Assembly (NCBI GenBank): GCA_017399165.1 | Contig: JAFQEF010000115.1 | Span: forward strand, 1-41,923 | Source of the DNA: Akkermansia sp. | Lineage (GTDB): Bacteria; Verrucomicrobiota; Verrucomicrobiia; Verrucomicrobiales; Akkermansiaceae | Direction: 5' to 3' | Length of the DNA stretch: 41,923 bases | Part shown: in pieces, positions 33,674 through 40,769 of the stretch | Layout of the letters: every line of letters begins with the position of its first letter | Numbering within the stretch: the stretch's first letter is position 1 | Translations under genes and position numbers: made by a program | The notes under the pieces: generated by a model | Database searches by the model: none | What the model was told of the DNA's origin: nothing | Seen by the model: the letters and a program-made list of their open reading frames with translations, nothing else

Positions 33674-33705
33674 ACAAGTTTGTGAATAATTTTGAGAATA
33701 AGTAA
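33670..33705 (+). repeat. Three 12-bp direct repeats resembling DnaA boxes
   Basis: The repeats start at 33670 (GTGAACAAGTTT), 33682 (GTGAATAATTTT) and 33694 (GAGAATAAGTAA), exactly 12 bp apart. With the preceding T, unit 2 contains TGTGAATAA, the complement of TTATTCACA, which fits the DnaA-box consensus TTATNCACA. The first repeat overlaps the stop codon of the tail gene. Confidence 0.8.
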
Positions 33706-33736
33706 CACTAAACATTCAACACCAAAACATTAAACA

Positions 33737-33760
33737 ACTTATTCACTTTTGTGAATAAGT
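33737..33760. promoter_or_regulatory. Perfect palindrome upstream of winged-helix gene
   Basis: ACTTATTCAC, TTTT, GTGAATAAGT: 10-bp arms, the same core as the 12-bp iterons. It covers the expected -35/spacer of the regulator gene and abuts its TATCAA (33760-33765), which lies seven bases before ATG 33773. It is a good candidate autoregulatory operator; the right arm also contains a TGTGAATAA DnaA-box match. Confidence 0.75.
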
Positions 33761-33772
33761 ATCAACAAGATT

Positions 33773-34084
33773 ATGAAAGCCATTGATTTTGCGTGCCATT
33801 TGTTGCATGCCCTTAATGAAGAGCCACACACAGAAAGCATGCAGCGCGTGCTCATAGGCCTGGCTGCGGGCTTAGAAACCAGCGCAGATATTGCGCGCTG
33901 CCTGGGGCTCACCCCCAGCACCTGCACGATATGCCTACGCCGCCTCAAGGCAGAGGAGCTGGTGGCCGACATTTGCGGCGACTGGTGCTACTACCGCCTC
34001 ACCGCCAAAGGCAAGAAGCTTGTTGCAGAGATTTTCTCCTTTTTACCTGCTCCCCACCCCTCATGCGCAAAAAACGCCACCTGA
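33773..34084 (+). CDS. Winged-helix DNA-binding regulator (MarR-like)
   Basis: A 103-aa protein consisting essentially of one winged helix-turn-helix. The helix pair SADIARCLGLTPSTCTICLR lies at about residues 37-56. The wing follows as LKAEELVADICGDWCYYRLT and the closing helix as AKGKKLVAEIF. The size and lack of any effector domain suggest a simple repressor. A perfect palindrome and three iterons lie directly upstream, so autoregulation is likely. Its 3' end overlaps the next gene by 22 bp. It could instead be a replication-associated factor, given the DnaA-box-like sites. Confidence 0.72.
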   Translation: MKAIDFACHLLHALNEEPHTESMQRVLIGLAAGLETSADIARCLGLTPSTCTICLRRLKAEELVADICGDWCYYRLTAKGKKLVAEIFSFLPAPHPSCAKNAT

Positions 34085-34338
34085 GCATTGATGAAAAACG
34101 TGACTGGCTCGCCGTTATTTTCAGAGATGAAAGCGGCGAGTTCAGCCAGGCAGATAAGTTTAAGGCCTTGGCAGAGGACACCAAGCTTGCCCAGCTACAG
34201 GCAGAGGAGCAGGCCAAAACCGCGCCCCCACCGCCACAAAAGGAGGCAAGCCCCACCTTGGCAGAGACCCTCAAGCTGCTCAGCTTTCTGCCACCGCCCT
34301 TATCAGAGGATGCCGCCGGCCCGGATGCCCTGCCCTAG
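34063..34338 (+). CDS. Small protein, possible phage small-terminase remnant
   Basis: A 91-aa protein from ATG 34063 (an open frame extends further upstream, but only as the shadow of the regulator gene). The string LSIDEKRDWLAVIFRDE...ADKFKALAEDTKLAQ resembles the segment E-K-R-x-W-L-A-x-x-x-R-T...P-D-K-L-K-A-L-E-L-D-A-K-L of podovirus small terminases, without their N-terminal DNA-binding part. The C-terminus is Pro/Leu-rich. It may form a split HTH/terminase unit with the overlapping upstream winged-helix gene. Tentative. Confidence 0.5.
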   Translation: MRKKRHLSIDEKRDWLAVIFRDESGEFSQADKFKALAEDTKLAQLQAEEQAKTAPPPPQKEASPTLAETLKLLSFLPPPLSEDAAGPDALP

Positions 34339-34348
34339 TACGGCAGCA

Positions 34349-36601
34349 TCAATGGCGGCCACGGCCGTCATCCCAGTTGTCGGTACGGCGGCGGTGCTCT
34401 GCCTCGCGGCGGCGGCGCTCTGCCTCGGCAGCGCGGCGAGCCTCGATAACGGCGGGATCTTCCTCGGGGGTGCGGGCAGATTCATCCGTACCGAGGGGGC
34501 GGCGCACAGCGGCATCAAACTCGGCCTTAAGGTCTGTCTTAACCTCCTCATTTTCGAAGAACCCCGTCACAATGGCAGCAGCCATGCGGCCACCGGATAT
34601 CACTTGGTGTGGCTCGCCCTCATACAAGGCAGCATAGGCATAGCGTGGGTTATCTGCGGGTATAAAGCCTGCAAACCAGGCTAAACGGCAGTCATCTGAG
34701 GGTTTACCCCACTGGGCGGTACCGGTTTTACCGGCATTGGCGGTATAGGAGATTTTGGCACGGCGGCCGGACCCCCCGGAAACCACGGCGCGCATACCCT
34801 TGCGCACCACAGAGAGATCTGCGGAGAGGTCATCGAGCTTGTTGCGCACGGAGGGCGTACATTGGTACACCACATTACCATCAATATCAAGCATTTGACG
34901 CACCAAGTGCAGCTTAGGCAGGTAATGGCCGTTGGCAATACCGGCCATGGCGTATGCCACCTGCAAGGGGGTGGCCAACAGCGGGCCCTGGCCAATGGAA
35001 ATGTTGGCGGCATCACCTTGCATGAAGCTGCGGGAGTAGTTGCGGTACATCCACGACTCATCGGGCACATTGCCTATTTTATCAGCAATGGGCAGGCCGG
35101 TGCGAGAGCCCAGGCCGAAACGGCGAGCCATCTCACACAGGCGCTCTGCGCCGATGCGGGGTTCTCGAGTGGCCGCCACTTGGTACATGAAGGGGTTGTT
35201 GGACTTAGCCAAGGCACTAATGCAGTTGATATCCCCCGTAAAACTGCTGTGGTTTTTGAATGAGTGCCCACCGATATTGATGCTGTACGGGCAATAGATA
35301 TAGGTGTTCTCTGTAATGATATTGTGGTGCAGTGCCGCTGTAATGGTGATGGTTTTGAAGGTGGATGCAGGCGGATACACACCGGCAAACGCACGGGATA
35401 CCAAGGGATTGGCGGTATCATTGCGCAGGGTATCGTAATCTTTTTGAGAGATGGAGGGGATAAAGACGTTGGGGTTAAAGTTGGGGGCAGATGCCAGCAC
35501 CACCACCTCGCCCGTGTGCACATCTATCATCACAAAAGCACCGCGGCCGGGGTGCTTATTACCCTTGCTGTCTTCGCGCGCCGTATTGCGGCGCAGGGAT
35601 TCCTCTGCCGCTTTTTGCCATTTAAGGTTGAGGGTAGTTACCACCGTGCCGCCGGGGCGGGGTTTTTGCTGCAATTCATCCAGAATCTTGGTACCGCTCT
35701 CATCAAACATGAGTCGCCACACACCGGGGCGGCCAACAAGTTGGCGGTTGAACACACTCTCCAACCCGGAGCGCCCCTCCTGCTTCTCGAACAGGGGGTC
35801 GTGGTGGTTAATGGGGCCGGTGGGCAATTTGGCTTGGGTGCCGGTATACCCCAGAATATGCCCGGCGGTTTCGCCCTCGGGGTAATAGCGTATGTAACGC
35901 GGCATGAGCGAGCCGTGCTCTATGGCCTTGAGCTGTGCCTCTATGGGGGTTACCTCGTGCTTGCGCAGCACGGGGCCGATGGGCAGCGGCAACCAGCGGC
36001 GGTGGCGGTAGTGGGAGATGAGCTCCTCATCCTTTTTCTCCATGACAGCTACGCCCAGTTTCTCGTACTCTGCCATAACTTTGCGACCCAAGGCCACAAT
36101 CTCCTCATCCGCATCATTTTGCAGTTGCCCGAACTCAATGGAGGGTTGATACGCCACAATGGAGGTGGCCATGACCAGCCCGTTGCGGTCCGTTATCAAG
36201 CCACGCGGTGCAGGCACGGTAAGCGACATGGTGCGGGCATTGCGGCGGGTTACGGGGTAGGCAATGCGGGAGGGGTCGTTCTCAGACGGCAGGCGGTCTG
36301 CCGTGGCATCTGCCTGCTCATTGCTGCCCACGGTATCGGTTTCGCCGTCAAACGGGGAATCCACTTGCGGGGTATAGTCATAATCCTCGGCTTTTTGCAC
36401 GCCCTCCTGCTCGGCGGACACGTTTTCCTCACCGCCCAGCTGCACGGTTTGCACCACATCTTCGGCAACCTCATCCTCTGCGGCAGCAGGGGGAATATCC
36501 GTAGGGGCAACGGCGGCATCCTGCCCTGCCGCTATTTGCAGCATACCAAAAGTAACCAAAGCCAGCCCTGCCAGAGCACGCGTGTATGTCAACCTGAGCA
36601 T
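34349..36601 (-). CDS. mrdA: Penicillin-binding protein 2 (peptidoglycan DD-transpeptidase)
   Basis: A 750-aa class B PBP that cross-links peptidoglycan, typically with RodA during elongation. The catalytic motifs are complete: S413-T-F-K416, S467-N-N469 and K625-T-G-T628. PAPRGLITDRNGLVMA (about 130-145) marks the start of the pedestal domain and is of PBP2 type. Two parts are unusual: about 90 acidic, Asp/Glu-rich residues between the N-terminal hydrophobic segment (about 9-25) and the pedestal, and an Arg/Glu-rich tail (about 715-750). No rodA or mre genes are adjacent. It ends convergently 10 bp from the last phage-like gene. Confidence 0.9.
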   Translation of the reverse strand: MLRLTYTRALAGLALVTFGMLQIAAGQDAAVAPTDIPPAAAEDEVAEDVVQTVQLGGEENVSAEQEGVQKAEDYDYTPQVDSPFDGETDTVGSNEQADATADRLPSENDPSRIAYPVTRRNARTMSLTVPAPRGLITDRNGLVMATSIVAYQPSIEFGQLQNDADEEIVALGRKVMAEYEKLGVAVMEKKDEELISHYRHRRWLPLPIGPVLRKHEVTPIEAQLKAIEHGSLMPRYIRYYPEGETAGHILGYTGTQAKLPTGPINHHDPLFEKQEGRSGLESVFNRQLVGRPGVWRLMFDESGTKILDELQQKPRPGGTVVTTLNLKWQKAAEESLRRNTAREDSKGNKHPGRGAFVMIDVHTGEVVVLASAPNFNPNVFIPSISQKDYDTLRNDTANPLVSRAFAGVYPPASTFKTITITAALHHNIITENTYIYCPYSINIGGHSFKNHSSFTGDINCISALAKSNNPFMYQVAATREPRIGAERLCEMARRFGLGSRTGLPIADKIGNVPDESWMYRNYSRSFMQGDAANISIGQGPLLATPLQVAYAMAGIANGHYLPKLHLVRQMLDIDGNVVYQCTPSVRNKLDDLSADLSVVRKGMRAVVSGGSGRRAKISYTANAGKTGTAQWGKPSDDCRLAWFAGFIPADNPRYAYAALYEGEPHQVISGGRMAAAIVTGFFENEEVKTDLKAEFDAAVRRPLGTDESARTPEEDPAVIEARRAAEAERRRREAEHRRRTDNWDDGRGRH

Positions 36602-36610
36602 CGTAAGCTT

Positions 36611-36639
36611 ATATTACCGTATTTTACGCCTCAGTGCAA
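36611..36639 (-). promoter_or_regulatory. PBP2 promoter
   Basis: TTGCAC (36634-36639), 17 bp, TAATAT (36611-36616), nine bases to ATG 36601. Confidence 0.65.
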
Positions 36640-36715
36640 TACTACAATTCATGCCTGCGTGTGCTTTTGTGGGCAGAAGTTGTTAAATTATGACAATAAA
36701 AGTTGCAAGTATCAC

Positions 36716-36744
36716 TTGCGAGAGGGGTTATTTCATGATACCCT
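36716..36744 (+). promoter_or_regulatory. Promoter of PTS EIIA gene
   Basis: TTGCGA (36716-36721), 17 bp, extended -10 TGA-TACCCT (hexamer 36739-36744), 14 bases to ATG 36759. The -10 is weak. Confidence 0.4.
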
Positions 36745-36758
36745 GCGCGCGCACCGCC

Positions 36759-37178
36759 ATGAATTCCATTAAAATACTCGTTTCTGAGCGCGAAGGAACC
36801 CTGCATACCGAGCAGCAGGGGTACCACAATGTCATCTCACAGCTGTGCCGAGAGCTGGCAGAGTTGCATTTTGAGCAAGAGGCGGAGGCCATGGTGGCAT
36901 CTGCCCTGGAGCGCGAGGCACAGGAGCCCACCTATGTGGGGCGCGGGTTGGCGGTACCGCATGCACGCGTGGCCGGGTTACCCGTGGCAGCTATTTACAT
37001 TGCCACATGCGAGCCTGCTATTGCCTGGCCGCAAGATGCCGCAGATACCGTTGTGCTGCTTGCCGTGCCCGCCGAGCAGCCCGAGCTTTACCTGCAACTG
37101 CTCAGCCAAGTGATGCGCTGGCGTATGAAAAAACAAAGCGTGGCACAATTGCGAGAGCTGTTACAGGCTGCTCGTTAA
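36759..37178 (+). CDS. PTS EIIA type-2 domain protein (PtsN-like)
   Basis: A 139-aa phosphoacceptor domain of the fructose/mannitol/nitrogen-PTS family. The phosphorylated His is H68 in YVGRGLAVPHARV, matching the G-I/L-A-x-P-H signature. Start is ATG 36759; in-frame ATGs at 36690 and 36735 would place the promoter inside the gene. There is no EIIB/EIIC, HPr or EI nearby, so a regulatory role like PtsN is more likely than sugar uptake. Partners are unknown. Confidence 0.85.
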   Translation: MNSIKILVSEREGTLHTEQQGYHNVISQLCRELAELHFEQEAEAMVASALEREAQEPTYVGRGLAVPHARVAGLPVAAIYIATCEPAIAWPQDAADTVVLLAVPAEQPELYLQLLSQVMRWRMKKQSVAQLRELLQAAR

Positions 37179-37187
37179 GTAAAATTC

Positions 37188-37217
37188 ATAAGCCCCGCCA
37201 ACCGACGGGGCTTATTT
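37188..37217. terminator. Bidirectional terminator between EIIA and C39-like genes
   Basis: ATAAGCCCCG (37188-37197) and CGGGGCTTAT (37206-37215), with T-rich sequence on both sides, between convergent genes. Confidence 0.75.
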
Positions 37218-37238
37218 ATCAGGCTTATTGCTTACGTA

Positions 37239-38528
37239 TTATTTGAGTTTGATGACGTGGCGGCTGGTGGTCATGGCAGCGGCCTCGGCAGCGGGCATCG
37301 TCTTTTTCTCATGGCCGGCACCCCAAGAGTCTGAGTAAATGATAGTTTGCTCCTTCATGTTGTAGCCGATGATAAGGCGCATGTGCCCGCCACGAGCCTG
37401 AGGCACGGGTATTTGCTCTTTATAGATACCCAAGGTAACACTCCACAGCACGGGGGAGCCGGCATCTATGTGTTTTTTTACGGCACCGAGCCATTTTTTC
37501 ACCTGGCTTTTTTTACCGGCACGCACCTGCAAAAGCAGCTCGGCATCTGCTACATCCAGCGGCGGCACAGAGAAAGAGAGCATTTGCTTGTTCTTCTTTT
37601 TAGCCACTTTATTATAGGCATCCACAAAGTTCATCATAGAGGTTTGGTAATCCTCTATGGTAATAAGTTTGACGGGGAATTTTTTGCAAATGGCCACCAT
37701 GGCATCCTCCATAGAGTTGCTGCTGGTGCCACCATCTGCAGAGGAATCACACAGGGCCGCCAAGGCGTGTTGATCCACGCCGTCCATACCATAAAAGGCG
37801 AATACGCGAGAGAGCGTAGCGGGCACGCAATAGCCTTTTTGGCCTTGGTCTACCATGTTCACGCCATCCAGCCACACGGTGCCGTCCTCCTCTTTCTGGA
37901 TACTGCCTTTGAGCTCTTTGCGGGTCACTTTATCTCCGGCGCCGCCGCGCTCAATAGCCTCGGCATCCGGCCCCAAGTCTACACGAATAAACTCTGCCTC
38001 AAAGGGTTGGTTGCCGCCCTTATTTTTTTTACCTTTCTTGGCTTTTTTACCTATTTCTCCGGTGTAGCTGGCATCCAAGCGGGCAGCCCCGGTCTCCCAG
38101 GTCCACTCCCAGCATTCCACTTGCACGCCGGTTTCCTTAACATTTACCTTTTTCTTCTTGGGCTCTACACCGCTAATCTCGGTAAGGGCGTTCTTAGCGG
38201 TTTCAATCTTGCTCAGGAAGGCATCGCGGCCAATCTCACCGTCATCACCCTTGCTGTAAACAATGAGGCGTAAGGACTCAATATTGTCCTCCCCCCATTT
38301 AAGCAGCACCTCGCCGGCTTGTAATTTACCGAAGGTGAAAGAGCCGTTTTGCATGCGCCAGGTGCTATCATCCACCGGGGCATAGCGGGTGCCCACCAAG
38401 TACTTGTTTTGAGCAGCGGTTTTAGGGCCTTTCCACAACTCACCGGTGCTGATGGGTTTAACGAGGTCTCCGCCGAAACACACCAAGGTGCTCAGCACTG
38501 CTGCAAGAATGCCGGGAAGCTTTTTCAT
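37239..38528 (-). CDS. Secreted C39-like cysteine peptidase domain protein
   Basis: A 429-aa exported protein with signal peptide MKKLPGILAAVLSTLVCFGG. Residues 21-215 form an unrecognised domain with a Lys-rich loop (about 161-170). The C-terminal half (about 220-425) is a papain-like C39 fold: Q229 and C234 in DQGQKGYCVPAT, H382 in RGGHMRLIIGY and D400 in YSDSWG form a plausible oxyanion hole and catalytic triad. C39-like domains are also found in secreted proteins without a transporter, where the substrate is usually unknown. It is monogenic with its own leaderless-type promoter. Confidence 0.82.
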   Translation of the reverse strand: MKKLPGILAAVLSTLVCFGGDLVKPISTGELWKGPKTAAQNKYLVGTRYAPVDDSTWRMQNGSFTFGKLQAGEVLLKWGEDNIESLRLIVYSKGDDGEIGRDAFLSKIETAKNALTEISGVEPKKKKVNVKETGVQVECWEWTWETGAARLDASYTGEIGKKAKKGKKNKGGNQPFEAEFIRVDLGPDAEAIERGGAGDKVTRKELKGSIQKEEDGTVWLDGVNMVDQGQKGYCVPATLSRVFAFYGMDGVDQHALAALCDSSADGGTSSNSMEDAMVAICKKFPVKLITIEDYQTSMMNFVDAYNKVAKKKNKQMLSFSVPPLDVADAELLLQVRAGKKSQVKKWLGAVKKHIDAGSPVLWSVTLGIYKEQIPVPQARGGHMRLIIGYNMKEQTIIYSDSWGAGHEKKTMPAAEAAAMTTSRHVIKLK

Positions 38529-38534
38529 GGCGCT

Positions 38535-38563
38535 ATGTTATCGATTTTTAAGTAACGTGGCAA
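38535..38563 (-). promoter_or_regulatory. C39-like gene promoter, leaderless geometry
   Basis: TTGCCA (38558-38563), 17 bp, TAACAT (38535-38540), six bases to ATG 38528. Confidence 0.65.
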
Positions 38564-38648
38564 GCGAAAAAATCTGATATCCTACATTTTATCTGTGAAA
38601 ATACACCCGTTTTTGAAAAAATGAGGGGGGTGGGAGCATCCCAACTGC

Positions 38649-38822
38649 ATGGAAACGCAAAACACACCAACAGAAAACGCCATGTGCTGCAAGTACGACA
38701 CATGCTGCAAACGCCGCCATTGTTGCAAAATGATATTCGGGGTAGTCAACACCCTGTTGATGGCAACCATAGCGGCTGCCGTTACCTGCATGTGCGCACA
38801 CAAGTGTCACCATAAAGGTTGA
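38649..38822 (+). CDS. Cysteine-rich 57-aa membrane microprotein
   Basis: A small gene with no family known to me. The product has three Cys pairs in its N-terminal cytoplasmic-looking part (C13-C14, C19-C20, C25-C26, with R/K/H around them). One membrane helix (about residues 28-46, MIFGVVNTLLMATIAAAV) is followed by a C-terminal C47, C49, C53 and His cluster. The pattern suggests metal binding or disulfide/redox chemistry on both faces of the membrane. A bidirectional terminator lies 30 bp downstream. TTGAAA (38613-38618) is a possible -35, but the -10 (CATCCC, six bases before ATG) is poor. The evidence is the composition and the terminator; the start is uncertain. Confidence 0.55.
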   Translation: METQNTPTENAMCCKYDTCCKRRHCCKMIFGVVNTLLMATIAAAVTCMCAHKCHHKG

Positions 38823-38835
38823 CGTTTAAAGAGGA

Positions 38836-38886
38836 AGCAAAAAACAGCACCCCGCAGCGGTATGATACCGCTGCGGGATTTTTTTA
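38836..38886. terminator. Bidirectional terminator
   Basis: CCCGCAGCGGTAT (38851-38863) and its complement (38865-38877), with ATTTTTTT on the plus side and TGTTTTTTGC on the minus side. It serves the microprotein gene and the anti-sigma gene. Confidence 0.85.
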
Positions 38887-39609
38887 CGGGGCTGCGGCAG
38901 CACGTTGAAGGGCTGCGGCATATTTTTTAAGTTTATCTGCAATGGAGCGGGGGCGGGCAGCTCTTTTGGCTTTTGCCACACCACAGGCACGTGTTGGGGC
39001 TGCCTGAGGAGTCGGCACAGAACGTGCGCGTGCGGTTGGCATGGCTTTATCCCACGTGCTTGCCCCCACACCATGCACAGAGTTGATTGCTAATGCCGGG
39101 GTGGTGGGTGTGGCCGTGTCATCACACTCTGCCTCCGTGTCACACGCTGTCTCTGCCCCGCCGGAGTACACGGCAATGGCTGTTTCATACGTAGCGGACT
39201 CCGGCACGGGCCGGGGCTCTGCCACGGCTATGGCGGCAGGGGCAACAGGCAAGGCAGCCGGCCCCATATCTGCCACGGCTACCACCTGCGGCTCTGCCGT
39301 TATCTCAAGCGTTGCATCCTGAGCCGCCTTTACGGGGGCTGCCACCGCAACACCGCCGCGCCCTTCAACCGGGTGCAAATATTGCCAAATGAACGGAATA
39401 AGCGCCAGCAGCACCAATGCCGCTGCACCACGCCATAACATGGGGCTGCGGTACCACGGGCGCAGGCTGCGGCGGTGGTAGGCGCAATCCGCCTTTTCTG
39501 CCAAGCGGGCCAGCAAGGCGGCATCCTGCGCACGGGGAGTGCGGTCCGCCGCAGCCAAGGCGCGGAGCTCATCTTCTATGTCTTTGAGGTCATTATCTGC
39601 GTTTTCCAT
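38884..39609 (-). CDS. Probable anti-sigma factor (membrane protein)
   Basis: A 241-aa single-pass membrane protein from ATG 39609, five bases after the sigma gene's stop; a TTG at 39621 would overlap that gene. The acidic N-terminal helix region (about residues 1-40) could bind the sigma factor. A membrane helix lies at about 64-82 (AAALVLLALIPFIWQYL), and the exported part is Ala/Pro/Thr-rich with low complexity. The zinc anti-sigma HxxxCxxC motif is absent. The assignment rests on operon position and topology, not on a recognised anti-sigma domain. Confidence 0.6.
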   Translation of the reverse strand: MENADNDLKDIEDELRALAAADRTPRAQDAALLARLAEKADCAYHRRSLRPWYRSPMLWRGAAALVLLALIPFIWQYLHPVEGRGGVAVAAPVKAAQDATLEITAEPQVVAVADMGPAALPVAPAAIAVAEPRPVPESATYETAIAVYSGGAETACDTEAECDDTATPTTPALAINSVHGVGASTWDKAMPTARARSVPTPQAAPTRACGVAKAKRAARPRSIADKLKKYAAALQRAAAAP

Positions 39610-39614
39610 GGTGG

Positions 39615-40172
39615 TCAGCAAATATCTGTGTTTGAAAGGAATGCTTTAACCGCGCGCAGGGCAACGGCATAACGGCTGCGGAGCGTGGACTCCGCGGTGG
39701 AGAGGCGGCGGGCAATCTCAGCAAAGCTCAGCTCCTCCCAAATATGAAGGATGATGAGCTCTGCCTGATTCTGCGGCAGGCAGCGCACGGCACGGCGCAG
39801 CTGTTGAACACGCAGCTCGGCATCGGCAGATGCCATGCGGGGGTGGGCATCTGCGGCAGTGACGGTAGCGTCGGCAAAGTATTGTTGCTCTGCCTCACGG
39901 CGGCGGTTGTTGCGGCGGTTCATGCGTATGGCATCGTGGCGAATGCAGCTCATGGAGTAGCGCAGCAGGTCCTGCTCCTCTGCGGGCAAACGCCCCTGCG
40001 CCACGGACTCCGTAACACGCTCTATCACACCGCTGAGCAGTATCTCCACATCGGCCTCTTCATTTGTTTGCAAGCGCGCATACGCCAACAGGCGGTGCAT
40101 GGACACACGGAACCATGCGCGGCATTTCTCCCGCGCCTCGTCTCCGGCCTTGTGTCTCCACCATCTCGGCAT
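39615..40172 (-). CDS. ECF-type RNA polymerase sigma factor
   Basis: A 185-aa sigma-70 family protein. Region 2 lies at about residues 25-90. Region 4 (about 125-180) has the helix-turn-helix LPQNQAELIILHIWEELSFA followed by EIARRLSTAESTLRSRYAVA, which fits ECF sigma-70 region 4. It is paired with a downstream membrane protein that is probably its regulator. The upstream region contains TAACAT 18 bp before the ATG, with no standard -35, so it may have its own promoter type or autoregulation. The regulon is unknown. Confidence 0.82.
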   Translation of the reverse strand: MPRWWRHKAGDEAREKCRAWFRVSMHRLLAYARLQTNEEADVEILLSGVIERVTESVAQGRLPAEEQDLLRYSMSCIRHDAIRMNRRNNRRREAEQQYFADATVTAADAHPRMASADAELRVQQLRRAVRCLPQNQAELIILHIWEELSFAEIARRLSTAESTLRSRYAVALRAVKAFLSNTDIC

Positions 40173-40238
40173 ATCAGTTGCTTGTCACTTATGTTAAGGC
40201 AGCCCGCAACACCATCCGCGATTTTTTTTTTGATTTTT

Positions 40239-40583
40239 TTAATTATTCGGAATAGTGCCGTGGGCGCAAAAGTATTTTTGCAATAGCTCAAGCACTCGCT
40301 CGCGGGGTATGGGGCGCTCATTCACTAAGTCGGGCACCAGCTCCTCCAGCAAGGCAGAAAGGGCATCATTAGTGATATTCACCACCGCCTGCACGGGGGC
40401 AGCAGGCTCCCCCACGCTGATAAGCCAAGTCTCCGTCTCCTTACAGTAATCCCCCTTAATGGGCACACCAGCCTTTTTGCCAACAATGGCCAGCCCCTTA
40501 TCTATCACCATGCGCCCCACGGCAGACCCCGCCAGCAACGGCAACGCCGCACGCAATGCTTTATCTTTGAGCTTCTCAAACAT
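40239..40583 (-). CDS. Small conserved-looking protein of unknown function
   Basis: A 114-aa protein. A hydrophobic N-terminus (about residues 12-40, Leu/Ala/Gly-rich) is followed by a mixed alpha/beta part. It looks like a compact cytoplasmic or membrane-associated protein and no family was recognised. The start at ATG 40583 is supported by a TACAGT seven bases upstream. It lies upstream of the sigma gene on the same strand, separated by 66 bp containing a long A/T run, and may be co-transcribed with it. Confidence 0.6.
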   Translation of the reverse strand: MFEKLKDKALRAALPLLAGSAVGRMVIDKGLAIVGKKAGVPIKGDYCKETETWLISVGEPAAPVQAVVNITNDALSALLEELVPDLVNERPIPRERVLELLQKYFCAHGTIPNN

Positions 40584-40590
40584 TACCCCT

Positions 40591-40619
40591 ACTGTATCAT
40601 ACCCCCGAGCGTATGGAAA
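40591..40619 (-). promoter_or_regulatory. Promoter of 114-aa protein gene
   Basis: TTTCCA (40614-40619), 17 bp, extended -10 TGA-TACAGT (hexamer 40591-40596), seven bases to ATG 40583. Confidence 0.45.
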
Positions 40620-40712
40620 GAATAAAAAAGCGCCATAACACCATACGTGTCACAAATCCTTGGGACACGTATGATTCCTACCATTTTTGCATGGCAATGT
40701 TGTTTTTTTCAC

Positions 40713-40741
40713 TTGCATCGGGTAGCATTGCTGTGTATGCT
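40713..40741 (+). promoter_or_regulatory. Promoter of ING-repeat protein gene
   Basis: TTGCAT (40713-40718), 17 bp, TATGCT (40736-40741). The ATG is 28 bases further, so this gene has a short leader, unlike most others here. Confidence 0.5.
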
Positions 40742-40769
40742 GTGCAATGTTAAACCCCGTGTTTTATTT

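Noticed and set aside
35264..36772. Plus-strand open frame of 502 codons
   Set aside because: Antisense of PBP2, running through its promoter. Composition is that of a shadow frame.
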